This document shows positions 41,878-50,863 of a stretch of DNA of 64,000 nucleotides, piece after piece. How positions within the stretch are numbered: the stretch's first letter is position 1; each line of letters begins with the position of its first letter. The stretch covers positions 62,001 to 126,000 of the forward strand of contig CAKQME010000002.1 of assembly GCA_934254815.1 (NCBI GenBank), in the 5' to 3' direction. Source of the DNA: an uncultured Clostridia bacterium (lineage in GTDB: Bacteria > Bacillota > Clostridia > Christensenellales > Borkfalkiaceae). Under the pieces are notes generated by a model. It had not been told where the DNA came from and made no database searches. It saw nothing but the letters and a program-made list of their open reading frames with translations. Both the position numbers and the translations under genes were made by a program.

Positions 41878-44800
41878 TTATTTTAAATAAAATTCCCATT
41901 TAGCATCAATAAGGGTATCATTACCCCTTGCGATTTTTATATTTTTCTGCTGTCCATTATAAAACACTTTCTTTAATTTATCACATCCACTAAACGCAGA
42001 ATCACCTATAGAAGTTATGTTATCGGAAAGGAACATATTTATAAGCCCGCTACAATCACAGAACGTATAATCACCTATAGAAGTCACACTGTCGGGGATA
42101 GTGATACTTGTAAGCCCGCTACAACCATAGAACGCAGAATCACCTATAGAAGTTACGGCGTTACCGATTGTAATACTAATAAGTCCGTTACAACCGAGAA
42201 AAGCCCACTCACCTATAGAAGTTACGCTGTCTGAGATTGTGATACTCGTCAGCTTGCTACAACCATAGAACGCATAATTACCTATAGAAGTCACACTGTC
42301 GGGAATATTGCTGTTTTTACATCCTAAAATTACAGTATTAGTGTCTTTTTCTATTAAACAGTCGTTTGAACTATAAAATTTTGAATTGTCAAAGTGTACG
42401 GTTATATTTCCAACTCCACTACAATTCGCAAACGCACGATCACCAATATAAATTACACTATCAGGAATTGTTATATCGGTAAGGTTGCTACAACCCTCGA
42501 ACGCAGAACCACCTATAGAAGTTACGCTGTTAGGAATAGTGATATTTGTAAGCTTGATACAATAATAGAACGCAGAATCTCCAATAGAAGTCACGCTGTC
42601 GGGAATAGTGATACTAGTAAGACTGTTGCAACCATTGAACGCATAATTACCTATAGAAGTTACGCTGTCGGGAATAGTGATACTAGTAAGACTGTTGCAA
42701 CCATTGAACGCATAATTACCTATAGAAGTTACGCTGTCGGGAATAGTGATACTCGTCAGCCCGCTACAACCATAGAATGCATAATTACCTATAGAAGTTA
42801 CCCCGTCGCCTATATTTATTTGTGTAAGTCCGCTACAAGAATGAAATGCGTTATCTTTAATTTTTATTTGATGATATTGATTATTAATGTTTACTACTTT
42901 CAAACTTTTAGGGACAAATCTTCCGTTTTCATAATAACGAGAACCAAAGATATGCCCGAAACGAATATCGCTATCATATAAACGTTTGCCAATAAATGGA
43001 ATTGTTATTGTGCTTAAATTATTACAACCAAGTAAAATACTTTCGCCGATATAATTTACGCTGCTACCGATTGTTACAATAGTAAGTTCGCTACAATTAT
43101 AGAACGCTTGAGCGCTTATAGAATCTATGCCGTCTGATATTTCTACTTCGGTAATGTTTTTGTATGATTGTATAATGGAGGGACTGGCTTTTCCTCCAAA
43201 TACTATTTTATTGATGCTTGCAGTATTCAAAAATGGATTTTCACTGTTAGAATACCGTGAATCGTAATAAACCGTATTTAAACTTGAAGCTTTATAAAAA
43301 ATTTGCGTTCCGATTTGTGTTACTGACGATGGTATATGTATTTCGGTTATGTTGGCGCAATTATAAAATGCGCGCGCGCCTATCGTTCTTATAGTGTCTG
43401 GGATAAATATTGATACTGCTGTACTGTCGACAAAAGCATTTTCGCCTATTGCTGTTACTAATATATTTTCGGGCGAATATCTCGGGATAATTATGTCACT
43501 ATCGGTGCAACTACCAATACTTACTATCACATTATAGTTATAGAGTAAACCGATCGAACCCGTTGCGTGAATAATCTTTCGTTCAGCTATTACAGTATTA
43601 CAAACTGAACAATGTTTACCCTCTGTCAAACCGTCATCCGTGCGGGTTGGGGTTATACCTGCGTCTATAACTTCAACATGACCTTTAGCGGGTATTTCTT
43701 TATAAGTAGTGTAGTTGCAACGAGAGCAAGTTTCGTATGCCGTATAACCGCTTTCGGTACAAGTAGCTTCTTTCGCGGCGTGGGTTATTTCGTTATGACC
43801 GAGAGCGGGTATTGTTTCTGTTTTTATAACAAGCGTGCAGACCGTACACTGCGTGTGCTTACTGCCTGCCGTTAAACAAGCGGCGGGCTTGTCGATTATA
43901 AAATTACTTTCGATGTGAGCCGCCAACGGAGCTTTTACGTCAGCCAACAAAAGTTGACCTTTATTATCCGAATAATTTTTTAAGCATTTCGAACAATGAT
44001 AGTATTCCACGTTACCTTGTTTTACGCAAGTAGAGGCAACAGCGGGTACGACTATAAGAACATGGATATGGTCAAGCTTGTCTATCGAAGTATTTTCGTT
44101 GCGTTTGGTGTGGCAAGACGAACACTCTTCGTGTTTTAATCCTGTATTTTCTTCCGTTGCAGTTCTGTCAATTATCCATGCGAAAGAGTGTTCGGTTTTC
44201 GGTATTTCTTTATAAGTGGTATAATCGCAACGGGAGCATGTTTCATATGCGTCATAGCCGCTTTCGGTACAAGTAGCCGCTTTTGCTTCATGTTGTATTT
44301 TATTATGACCGAGTGCGGGAACTGTTTCTTGTTTTTCTAAAACAGTATTACAAACCGAGCAATGTTTTCCTGCCGTTAAACCCGTTTCAAGGCAAGTTGC
44401 GGGTTTTGCATTGTCGGTAACTTCCGTATGACCGGGTGCGGGAATGACTTCTTGTTTTACAAAAATGGTATTGCAGACCGAACAATGCTTGCCCTCGGTT
44501 AAGCCTGTTTCTGTGCAAGTTGCGGGTTTTGCGTTGTCGATAACTTCGGTGTGACCGAGTGCGGGGGCAACATCTTGTTTTACTAAAACAGCTTTACACA
44601 CCGAACAATGTTTACCCTCGGTTAAACCTGTTTCAGTACACGTCGGCATAATTGCTTCGTCTGTAATTTCGGCATGCGGGGCATAATCGCCGTATTCGAA
44701 ATATAAGTCGCTTTTTTCGCCACAGTCGCAAGATACATAATATAATGCTTTCTTTTGACAAGTAGCCGAAGTATATAAATACTTTTCTTCGGCTTTTTTG

Positions 44801-44940
44801 ACGGTGAAAGATTGCGTGTGTCCGCTACCTGAAGAGCTTTCGCTCTGCGAAGAATTTTCGGGGCTTTTGCAAGCAAAGCTCAAAGCTAAAATTCCGCATA
44901 ACATAAGCAATAATGTTAAAAAACAAATACTTTTTCTCAT
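41878..44940 (-). CDS. BspA-type leucine-rich-repeat lipoprotein
   Basis: The start is ATG 44940 after caggagagg; the frame extends 33 codons further but has no ribosome site there. The 1020-residue protein has a signal peptide with lipobox LSFAC, a Ser-rich linker, and about ten repeats of a cysteine-pair module (TETGLTEGKHCSVCNTVL, VPALGHTEV) in residues 70-480. A long BspA/LRR_5 array (GNYAFYGCSGLTSITIPDSV) follows to the C-terminus. Such proteins mediate adhesion to host or other cells. Expression is probably controlled by the palindromic operator at 44982-45008. Confidence 0.92.
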   Translation of the reverse strand: MRKSICFLTLLLMLCGILALSFACKSPENSSQSESSSGSGHTQSFTVKKAEEKYLYTSATCQKKALYYVSCDCGEKSDLYFEYGDYAPHAEITDEAIMPTCTETGLTEGKHCSVCKAVLVKQDVAPALGHTEVIDNAKPATCTETGLTEGKHCSVCNTIFVKQEVIPAPGHTEVTDNAKPATCLETGLTAGKHCSVCNTVLEKQETVPALGHNKIQHEAKAATCTESGYDAYETCSRCDYTTYKEIPKTEHSFAWIIDRTATEENTGLKHEECSSCHTKRNENTSIDKLDHIHVLIVVPAVASTCVKQGNVEYYHCSKCLKNYSDNKGQLLLADVKAPLAAHIESNFIIDKPAACLTAGSKHTQCTVCTLVIKTETIPALGHNEITHAAKEATCTESGYTAYETCSRCNYTTYKEIPAKGHVEVIDAGITPTRTDDGLTEGKHCSVCNTVIAERKIIHATGSIGLLYNYNVIVSIGSCTDSDIIIPRYSPENILVTAIGENAFVDSTAVSIFIPDTIRTIGARAFYNCANITEIHIPSSVTQIGTQIFYKASSLNTVYYDSRYSNSENPFLNTASINKIVFGGKASPSIIQSYKNITEVEISDGIDSISAQAFYNCSELTIVTIGSSVNYIGESILLGCNNLSTITIPFIGKRLYDSDIRFGHIFGSRYYENGRFVPKSLKVVNINNQYHQIKIKDNAFHSCSGLTQINIGDGVTSIGNYAFYGCSGLTSITIPDSVTSIGNYAFNGCNSLTSITIPDSVTSIGNYAFNGCNSLTSITIPDSVTSIGDSAFYYCIKLTNITIPNSVTSIGGSAFEGCSNLTDITIPDSVIYIGDRAFANCSGVGNITVHFDNSKFYSSNDCLIEKDTNTVILGCKNSNIPDSVTSIGNYAFYGCSKLTSITISDSVTSIGEWAFLGCNGLISITIGNAVTSIGDSAFYGCSGLTSITIPDSVTSIGDYTFCDCSGLINMFLSDNITSIGDSAFSGCDKLKKVFYNGQQKNIKIARGNDTLIDAKWEFYLK
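42100..42790. repeat. Tandem 69-bp repeats inside the LRR gene
   Basis: The LRR units are 23 codons long at the DNA level. Two adjacent copies, 42601-42669 and 42670-42738, are identical, and others differ at a few positions. Such repeats can expand or contract by slippage or recombination, changing adhesin length. Confidence 0.8.
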
Positions 44941-44981
44941 TAAAAACCTCTCCTGTACGGTGAACTTTTCACGTTTAAAAT

Positions 44982-45039
44982 GTTCACCGAATATATTATT
45001 CGGTGAACAAATTATAATAAGAAAAAGAAAAAAAGTCAA
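44982..45039 (-). promoter_or_regulatory. Promoter of the LRR gene with a 27-bp operator
   Basis: On the minus strand TTGACT (45039-45034), a 17-base spacer and TATAAT (45016-45011) form the promoter. Immediately downstream, over the predicted start site, lies a perfect palindrome with 12-bp arms GTTCACCGAATA and TATTCGGTGAAC around TAT (44982-45008), as expected for a repressor site. Confidence 0.75.
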
Positions 45040-45139
45040 GAAAAATATTGTTTTTTAGCTGTTTTATATTAAAAACCGACTAAAATTTTAAAATATTTGT
45101 TCATATTTAATGTGTTCGGTGTACATTTTTAGCTTATTT

Positions 45140-45166
45140 GTTCACCGAATAATATATTCGGTGAAC
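45140..45166. promoter_or_regulatory. Second copy of the 27-bp palindrome
   Basis: The same 12-bp arms flank ATA. Outer bases extend the symmetry (TTT before, AAA after). It lies about 100 bases upstream of the -35 box and 158 bp, centre to centre, from the first copy. A pair of operators with looping between them is a natural reading. Confidence 0.7.
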
Positions 45167-45210
45167 AAATTATTCGACATAAATTAGTTATAAAAACATA
45201 TAGAAACCGA

Positions 45211-45246
45211 GCCGCCTCGCCGCATTGTAAAATGCGGCAGGGCGGC
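45211..45246. other. GC-rich hairpin in the 45.17-45.40 kb gap
   Basis: GCCGCC and GCCGCATT pair with AATGCGGC and GGCGGC. Only a weak T-rich tail follows. The rest of the 365-base non-coding gap 45040-45404 holds the LRR promoter and a TATAAT at 45371-45376 that may be the -10 of the VTC operon. Confidence 0.55.
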
Positions 45247-45404
45247 TGATTTTGTAATACACTTACATCTGACAATAATATAGTTTATCTCGTCGGTCAA
45301 TTATATAATGGCTGCGCATAAAAATTTTTATTAAACGCGATTTTTTAAGTTTTGTTTAAAGTATCGTATGTATAATATGCTCGTAAATTAAAAGGAGGCG
45401 TTAT

Positions 45405-46110
45405 ATGACCGATTGCTTTAAACGTTACGAACTTAAATACCTGTTAAACGAAACTCAATATAAATCGTTCGTTTCTCTTACTGAAAACTTTTTAAAACCC
45501 GACGTCTACTTTGACAGTCAAGTGTGTAACGTATATTACGATACCGACGATAATCGCCTTATAAGGCGGTCTTTGGAAAAACCTGTATATAAAGAAAAGT
45601 TGCGGTTGAGAAGTTACGGAACGCCGAAAATCGGTGACAAGGTTTTTTTTGGAACTCAAAAAGAAATACGATTCCGTCGTTTATAAAAGGCGCGAAAGTA
45701 TGACGATAGAGAACGCGGAAAATTTTCTTCGTTCGCCAGAACCGTTTTCGCAGATAAGCCGTGAAATTTCTTACTTTATAGATTTTTACGGAGAACTAAA
45801 ACCTAAATATTATCTATGCTATAATCGTCTGGCTTTCGTCTCTAAAACCGACGTAAACACGCGCTTAACTTTCGATAAAGACGTTCTTTACCGAACCGAA
45901 AACGTAGATTTAAAGGGGAGTGCTTACGGAGAAAGGGTTATTCCTGAAAATACGGTCTTGCTGGAGATAAAAATTGCCGACGGAATGCCTTTATGGTTAA
46001 GCGGCGCTTTATCCGAAATTAAAGCCTATAAAACGAGCTTTTCCAAATACGGCGCGGCTTATAGCGCGGAACTCGGAAAAAAACAAAAAGGAGACTTACT
46101 TTATGCTTAA
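45405..46110 (+). pseudogene. VTC-domain (polyphosphate polymerase-like) protein, frameshifted at a T8 run
   Basis: One VTC-domain protein is split into two frames. The first, 45405-45686, has YELKYLLNETQYKSFVSLTE, VYYDTDDNRLIRRSLEKP and KEKLRLRSYGTP; it should continue as FLELKKKYDSVVYKRRESM, which is found in the other frame to 46110. The break is at eight T residues (45653-45660); seven would restore the frame. VTC proteins of this type lie with DUF4956 membrane proteins and CotH or beta-helix proteins in Bacillota; they bind polyphosphate or related anions. Possible causes are a sequencing error, slippage or inactivation. It overlaps the DUF4956 gene by 8 bases. Confidence 0.75.
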
Positions 46111-46792
46111 TAATATATTCGACAGCGTATTTCAGAATTCTTCGCAGACGACGGTTTCCGTCGGAACGTTTTTACTTTGCGTCGGGGTTTCTCTCGTACT
46201 CGGCGCGGCGTATTATTTCGCGTATTCTTTCAGAAACAGAACGAGCGGAAGTTTTCGGTTTGCGATAGCTTTGTTGCCGTCGGTCGTGTGCGTGGTAATT
46301 ATGATGGTAAACGGCAACGTCGGGGTCGGCGTGGCGGTGGCGGGCGCGTTTTCGCTGGTGAGATTCCGCTCGGCGCAGGGGACGGCTAAGGAAATCTGCG
46401 TGATTTTTATGGCTATGTGTTCGGGGCTTATGGCTGGCGTAGGCTATCTCGCATACGCGGCATTGTTTACGGTTACAATGTGCGTAATAATCGTCACGGC
46501 AAATATTTTGGCCGAAAAGACCGCCGCGAAAGGAATTAAAAAGACGTTGAAAATAACTATCCCGGAAGATCTCGACTACGAGGGCGTTTTCGACGGAGTA
46601 TTCGATGAATTTTTAGCTCGCAGAGAACTTCTGAATATAAAAACGACTAATCTCGGTAGCCTTTTTAAACTTACTTACGCCGTAGAACTGAAAAAAGGCG
46701 TAAGCGAGAAACAATTTATAGATAAACTCCGCGTTCGTAACGGAAATCTCGAAATAGCATTGTTAAAGGAGAAATTTAAAAATGATTTATAA
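46103..46792 (+). CDS. DUF4956 membrane protein
   Basis: This 229-residue protein has about five membrane segments (TFLLCVGVSLVLGAAYYFAY, FAIALLPSVVCVVIMMV, FTVTMCVIIVTANILA) and the conserved cytoplasmic loop VAGAFSLVRFRSAQGTAKEI that marks DUF4956. The C-terminal soluble part (about 65 residues) has a ferredoxin-like pattern. It always accompanies VTC-domain and CotH/beta-helix genes, as here, and may act in phosphate or polyphosphate handling or modification of the secreted partner; the role is not established. Confidence 0.88.
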   Translation: MLNNIFDSVFQNSSQTTVSVGTFLLCVGVSLVLGAAYYFAYSFRNRTSGSFRFAIALLPSVVCVVIMMVNGNVGVGVAVAGAFSLVRFRSAQGTAKEICVIFMAMCSGLMAGVGYLAYAALFTVTMCVIIVTANILAEKTAAKGIKKTLKITIPEDLDYEGVFDGVFDEFLARRELLNIKTTNLGSLFKLTYAVELKKGVSEKQFIDKLRVRNGNLEIALLKEKFKNDL

Positions 46793-48722
46793 AAAACTTG
46801 TAGCAATTCTTTGTTGTCTGTCTTTGCTCGTACTGCCTCTGGCGGCTTGCGGAAAAAATGCAAACACGTCTTCGGGCGGAGTTACCGGCGGCGGAGAGTT
46901 TAACGGCGGTAATTCCGGCGGGGATACCTCCGACGGCTACGATACAATCCCCGACGAAAGCGCGGACGAAATAGTAGTGGATACGACTAAACACAATTTC
47001 ACGCTTGCTTCGGCGGAAAACGGAGTTTACACTTTTACTTGTTCGCATTGCGATAAGACCGCAGTTACGACCGTCAAATGTGTTTCGGGTACTCAATCTG
47101 CGGTTACGGCAGACGGAACGACTATAACTTTTACTTCCGTCGCGGAAGACAGCGAATATTCGATATCCGGCGAACTGTACGGCAATATCGTTATAGACGC
47201 GGGCGACGATTATAAATTCGATCTGACGTTAAACGGTTTTTCTCTGACTTCTTACGCGGAATGTCCGATTTACGCGGTCAGCGGCGATAAAATTACGTTG
47301 TCGGCTAAAAAATCTACCGAAAATTATGTTTACGATTTGCGTTCGGCTGTTTCCGACGACGATGAAAACGCAGTAAAAGCAAGCGTTTATTCTCTGTGTG
47401 ATTTGTCCGTTCAGGGTAAAGGAACGTTAAAAATAAAATCTGCCGAAAATAACGGAATACACACTAAAAAAGATCTTAAAGTCAAAAATCTCACTTTGCA
47501 GGTCGAGTGCGAAGACAACGCGCTTAAGGGTAACGACAGCGTTACGATAGAGAGCGGAAACGTCACGCTGATAGCGGCTGCGGGCGACGGAATAAAGACG
47601 TCTGACAGCGATATTTCTTCCAAGGGAAAACAACGCGGAACCGTAGCGATATATGGCGGAGAAGTTTTAATTTTCGCCGCTCGCGACGGCATAGACGCGG
47701 CGTATAACGTCGAAATCTCCGAACAGGAGGAGATGGCTGTAAATGTGCGCATATATACCGATAAATATTCGGCGTATACCGACGATACGGCAACGGAGAG
47801 CGCAGATAACGCGACCGATAGCGCGGTTATTTCAACGTTTGCGTTCGGAGGAAACGGCGGCTTTGGTGGAGCGAATCGTCCGGGCGGAGGTCAGCAACCC
47901 GGCGGCGGACAACAGCCGGGAGGCGGCGATCAGGGCAATACGCAAAAACCGAGTTATTCCGCGAAAGGTATAAAAGCCGATAACGCAATAACGATAAGCG
48001 GCGGAACCGTAACGGTCAAATCAACCGACGATTCGTTGCATGCGAACGGCGGCGAAACGCTTGAAAACGGCGAAACTTCGACAGGGAACGTAAACGTGAC
48101 GGGCGGTACGCTTACTCTGTATTCGGGCGACGACGGTATACATGCCGACGGAGCGTTGACGGTGTCCGGCGGAACGATAGATATAACGGGCTGCTACGAG
48201 GGGCTTGAGGGTACGACGGTTGAAATTTCGGGCGGTGATATTTCCGTAATATCTACCGACGACGGCGTAAACGGCACGGGAACTGCGGGCGCGTCGATAG
48301 CGATAAGCGGCGGAACTCTTTACGTTTATGCGGGCGGCGACGGGCTGGATTCCAACAGTACCGATTCTTACGGCGGAATTATTTTCAGCGGAGGCAAGGG
48401 CGTTATCATTTCTACGGGGCAAGCCGATTCCGCGATAGATACCGAGCGCGGTTATTCGTATACGGGCGGCGAGTTTATAGCGATAGACAGAAGCGGCGGA
48501 ATGAGCGGCGAAAGCAGTAACGGCAAAAACTTTACGTCTTACGGCGCGACTGTAAATCTTACGTTGGCGGCAAACGCGTATGTTTCGGTAGAAAACTATG
48601 TCGCGGTGAAAATGCCTACGGGTATAAACGCTAACGTGGTTACGCTCGGAATGAACAATCAGACGGCTAAGATCGTTACGTCGGTCGACGGGCTTGACGG
48701 TAACGGAGTTAAATGGTTGTAA
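46782..48722 (+). CDS. Beta-helix lipoprotein, Cthe_2159-like carbohydrate-binding domain
   Basis: This 646-residue lipoprotein has lipobox PLAAC. A YTFTCSHC module precedes a right-handed parallel beta-helix of repeated ISGGTVTVKSTDDSLHANGG-type turns, interrupted by a glycine-proline-glutamine loop (GGGQQPGG repeats) at residues about 360-390. The features KFDLTLNGFSLTSYAECPIY and DGIHADGALTVSGGTIDITG match the family of Clostridium thermocellum Cthe_2159, a pectin-binding protein. It is the exported partner of the VTC/DUF4956 pair. Shine-Dalgarno: aaaggag. Confidence 0.85.
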   Translation: MIYKKLVAILCCLSLLVLPLAACGKNANTSSGGVTGGGEFNGGNSGGDTSDGYDTIPDESADEIVVDTTKHNFTLASAENGVYTFTCSHCDKTAVTTVKCVSGTQSAVTADGTTITFTSVAEDSEYSISGELYGNIVIDAGDDYKFDLTLNGFSLTSYAECPIYAVSGDKITLSAKKSTENYVYDLRSAVSDDDENAVKASVYSLCDLSVQGKGTLKIKSAENNGIHTKKDLKVKNLTLQVECEDNALKGNDSVTIESGNVTLIAAAGDGIKTSDSDISSKGKQRGTVAIYGGEVLIFAARDGIDAAYNVEISEQEEMAVNVRIYTDKYSAYTDDTATESADNATDSAVISTFAFGGNGGFGGANRPGGGQQPGGGQQPGGGDQGNTQKPSYSAKGIKADNAITISGGTVTVKSTDDSLHANGGETLENGETSTGNVNVTGGTLTLYSGDDGIHADGALTVSGGTIDITGCYEGLEGTTVEISGGDISVISTDDGVNGTGTAGASIAISGGTLYVYAGGDGLDSNSTDSYGGIIFSGGKGVIISTGQADSAIDTERGYSYTGGEFIAIDRSGGMSGESSNGKNFTSYGATVNLTLAANAYVSVENYVAVKMPTGINANVVTLGMNNQTAKIVTSVDGLDGNGVKWL

Positions 48723-48743
48723 AATCTTTCATAAGAATAATCA

Positions 48744-48773
48744 GCGAGCCGAGGCGAAATCGCCTCGGCTCGC
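48744..48773. terminator. Terminator-like hairpin after the beta-helix gene
   Basis: GCGAGCCGAGGCGA pairs perfectly with TCGCCTCGGCTCGC. The T-rich tail starts about 10 bases later. Confidence 0.7.
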
Positions 48774-48821
48774 CGCATAAATAAAAATTTTTAAATATTT
48801 TCGTTTTTTTGTTGAAAGACC

Positions 48822-48850
48822 TATTAAAACGTGCTAAAATATATAGCGGA
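48822..48850 (+). promoter_or_regulatory. Promoter of the nucleoside salvage operon
   Basis: TTGAAA (48822-48827), a 17-base spacer and TAAAAT (48845-48850) precede deoC by about 40 bases. Confidence 0.7.
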
Positions 48851-48890
48851 TATAAAATAAATCGGCGCGCGATTATCGGAGGGCGATTTT

Positions 48891-49556
48891 ATGGAAATAC
48901 AAAAAATACTTGCGGCATGCGATCATACGTTGCTCGCGCAGACCGCTTCATGGAACGATATCAAAGCGATTTTAGACGACGGAATTAAATATAAAACGGC
49001 TTCGGCGTGTATTCCGCCGCATTATGTAAAACAAGCCAAGGAGTACGTCGGGGATAAACTGAAAATATGTACCGTAATAGGTTTCCCCAACGGGTATAAC
49101 ACTACCGCCGTAAAGGTTTTCGAAACCGAAGACGCCGTAAAAAACGGCGCGGACGAAATAGATATGGTTATAAATATCGGTGAGCTTAAAGCCGGTAACG
49201 TTTCTTTTGTCGAAAACGAGATAAAGGAAATAAAGGCGGCTTGCGGAGATAAAATCTTAAAGGTAATTATAGAAACGTGCCTTTTAACCGATGACGAGAA
49301 AAAGACTATGTGTAAAATCGTGACCGACGCGGGCGCGGATTTCATAAAGACGTCTACGGGCTTTTCGACTGCGGGCGCAACAAGGGAAGACGTTAAACTC
49401 TTTAAAGAGAACGTCGGTAAAAACGTAAAAATCAAGGCGGCGGGCGGAATAAAGACGATTGCCGACGCGGAAGATTTCCTTGCGCTCGGCGCGGTAAGAC
49501 TGGGTACGTCGAGAATAGTAAAAATTGTAAAGGAGAACGAAAAAAATGAGCGATAA
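48891..49556 (+). CDS. deoC: Deoxyribose-phosphate aldolase
   Basis: This 221-residue class I aldolase splits deoxyribose-5-phosphate into glyceraldehyde-3-phosphate and acetaldehyde. It shows LAACDHTLLAQTASW (opening strand), EIDMVINIGELKAG, the conserved LKVIIETCLL and the Schiff-base region DFIKTSTGFSTAGAT with its catalytic Lys. Length is normal. It is the first gene of the salvage operon; GGAGGG lies 9 bases before the ATG. It overlaps deoD by 11 bases. Confidence 0.96.
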   Translation: MEIQKILAACDHTLLAQTASWNDIKAILDDGIKYKTASACIPPHYVKQAKEYVGDKLKICTVIGFPNGYNTTAVKVFETEDAVKNGADEIDMVINIGELKAGNVSFVENEIKEIKAACGDKILKVIIETCLLTDDEKKTMCKIVTDAGADFIKTSTGFSTAGATREDVKLFKENVGKNVKIKAAGGIKTIADAEDFLALGAVRLGTSRIVKIVKENEKNER

Positions 49557-50268
49557 TATAAATAAAGTTCCTACGCCGCATATATCGGCGGCTTACGGAG
49601 ATTTTGCCGAGACGGTGTTAATGCCGGGCGATCCGCTCCGCGCCAAATTCATTGCGGATAATTTTCTGACGGACGCTAAACTTGTCAACAACGTGCGCGG
49701 CGTAAACGGTTATACGGGATATTATAAAGGAAAACGCGTTTCGGTTATGGCTTCGGGCATGGGGCAGCCCTCTATCGGAATATATTCTTACGAACTTTTC
49801 AATTTTTACGGAGTTAAAAATATTATCCGCGTAGGTTCGTGCGGAAGTTTCGATAAAGATCTCCACGCGCGCGATATCATTATAGCAATGGGCGCGTGTA
49901 CTAACGGAAATTACGCTTCGCAATATAATCTTCCGGGTACGTTTTGCCCGATAGCCTCGTTCGATCTCGTCGAAAAGGCAGTTAAAGAATGTAAGAATAT
50001 CGGCGTGAATTTCAAGGTCGGCAATATACTTTCGTCGGATACTTTTTACGACGATTCGAATTCGGGTATGTCGTGGAGCAAAATGGGCGTTTTAGGCGTG
50101 GAAATGGAGTCTGCCGCACTTTATTGCAATGCGGCGCGCGCCGGTAAAAACGCGCTTTGTATCTGTACCGTGTCCGATTCGTTCATATATCCCGAAGAGA
50201 ACACCACTGCGGAGGAAAGGCAGAATTCTTTCACTAAAATGATGGAAATTGCCTTGAATATAGCGTAA
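49546..50268 (+). CDS. deoD: Purine-nucleoside phosphorylase, DeoD type
   Basis: This 240-residue enzyme of the hexameric PNP family cleaves purine (deoxy)nucleosides with phosphate. Motifs are VLMPGDPLRAKFIADNFL, VMASGMGQPSIGIYSYELF, IIRVGSCGSF and GVEMESAALYCNAARAG. Deoxyribose-1-phosphate it forms feeds DeoC after mutase action, and no deoB is visible in this window. It starts inside the end of deoC and its stop overlaps the cdd start. Confidence 0.96.
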   Translation: MSDNINKVPTPHISAAYGDFAETVLMPGDPLRAKFIADNFLTDAKLVNNVRGVNGYTGYYKGKRVSVMASGMGQPSIGIYSYELFNFYGVKNIIRVGSCGSFDKDLHARDIIIAMGACTNGNYASQYNLPGTFCPIASFDLVEKAVKECKNIGVNFKVGNILSSDTFYDDSNSGMSWSKMGVLGVEMESAALYCNAARAGKNALCICTVSDSFIYPEENTTAEERQNSFTKMMEIALNIA

Positions 50269-50669
50269 TGGATAGCGTAACACTTATGAAACTTGCCGCC
50301 GAAGCGAGGTTGAAAGCTTACGTTCCGTATTCCGGTTTTAAGGTCGGGGCGGCTCTCTTGTGTAAAAACGGAAAAGTGTATACGGGTTGTAATATCGAAA
50401 ATGCGGCTTATACTCCTACAAATTGCGCAGAGAGAACGGCGTTTTTCAAAGCCGTTTCCGAGGGCGAAAGGGAGTTTGTAAAGATAGCGGTTATCGGCGG
50501 AAAAGACGAACCGTTGCCGTTTTGCGCGCCGTGCGGAGTATGCAGACAGGTAATGGCTGAATTTTGCGACGAGAACTTTATATTGGTGCTTGGCGACGAA
50601 AACAATTTCAAAGAATATCGTTTAAACGAAGTGTTGCCGTTTTCTTTCGGAAAAAAAGATTTGAAATAA
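50268..50669 (+). CDS. cdd: Cytidine deaminase
   Basis: This 133-residue tetramer-type cytidine deaminase has the zinc-binding and catalytic motifs NCAERTAFFKA (C-A-E) and CAPCGVCRQVMAEF (PCxxC), with the N-terminal AYVPYSGFKVGAALL loop. It converts cytidine or deoxycytidine to uridine or deoxyuridine for Pdp. It is translationally coupled to deoD by TAATG-type overlap. A separate promoter for the transporter begins 14 bases after its stop. Confidence 0.96.
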   Translation: MDSVTLMKLAAEARLKAYVPYSGFKVGAALLCKNGKVYTGCNIENAAYTPTNCAERTAFFKAVSEGEREFVKIAVIGGKDEPLPFCAPCGVCRQVMAEFCDENFILVLGDENNFKEYRLNEVLPFSFGKKDLK

Positions 50670-50682
50670 TTTTAAAAACGGG

Positions 50683-50712
50683 TTGACAACGCCGTTGAGG
50701 GCGGTATATAAT
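50683..50712 (+). promoter_or_regulatory. Promoter of the nucleoside transporter genes
   Basis: TTGACA (50683-50688), an 18-base spacer and TATAAT (50707-50712) lie in the gap after cdd. A transcript from here has a leader of about 145 bases. Confidence 0.75.
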
Positions 50713-50736
50713 ATAATACGGAAACGGGGCGTACAA

Positions 50737-50849
50737 GCCTTAATAAAGTGAAAGGCGCGCCTTTCATCGTTATTCTAACGATGAAATTTCTTATAAGTAA
50801 ATTTCGGAGAAACTCCGTTATTTAATAATAATTTCATCGGGTAACCCCC
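50737..50849 (+). promoter_or_regulatory. Structured leader with mutually exclusive helices
   Basis: Helices include a 16-base palindrome GAAAGGCGCGCCTTTC (50750-50765), hairpin CATCGTTA/TAACGATG (50765-50783), CGGAG/CTCCG (50804-50817 region) and CGGG/CCCG next to the Shine-Dalgarno (50838-50849). GATGAAATT (50780-50788) can instead pair with AATTTCATC (50830-50838), which would break the 50765-50783 hairpin. It fits no riboswitch class that I recognise. Confidence 0.5.
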
Positions 50850-50863
50850 GAAAGGAGAAAGTT

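Noticed and set aside
42100..42790. Possible CRISPR array because of regular 69-bp repetition
   Set aside because: The repeats are in frame, vary gradually and encode LRR units; there are no unique spacers.
50737..50849. Purine or 2'-deoxyguanosine riboswitch
   Set aside because: The conserved core sequences and three-way junction are not present.
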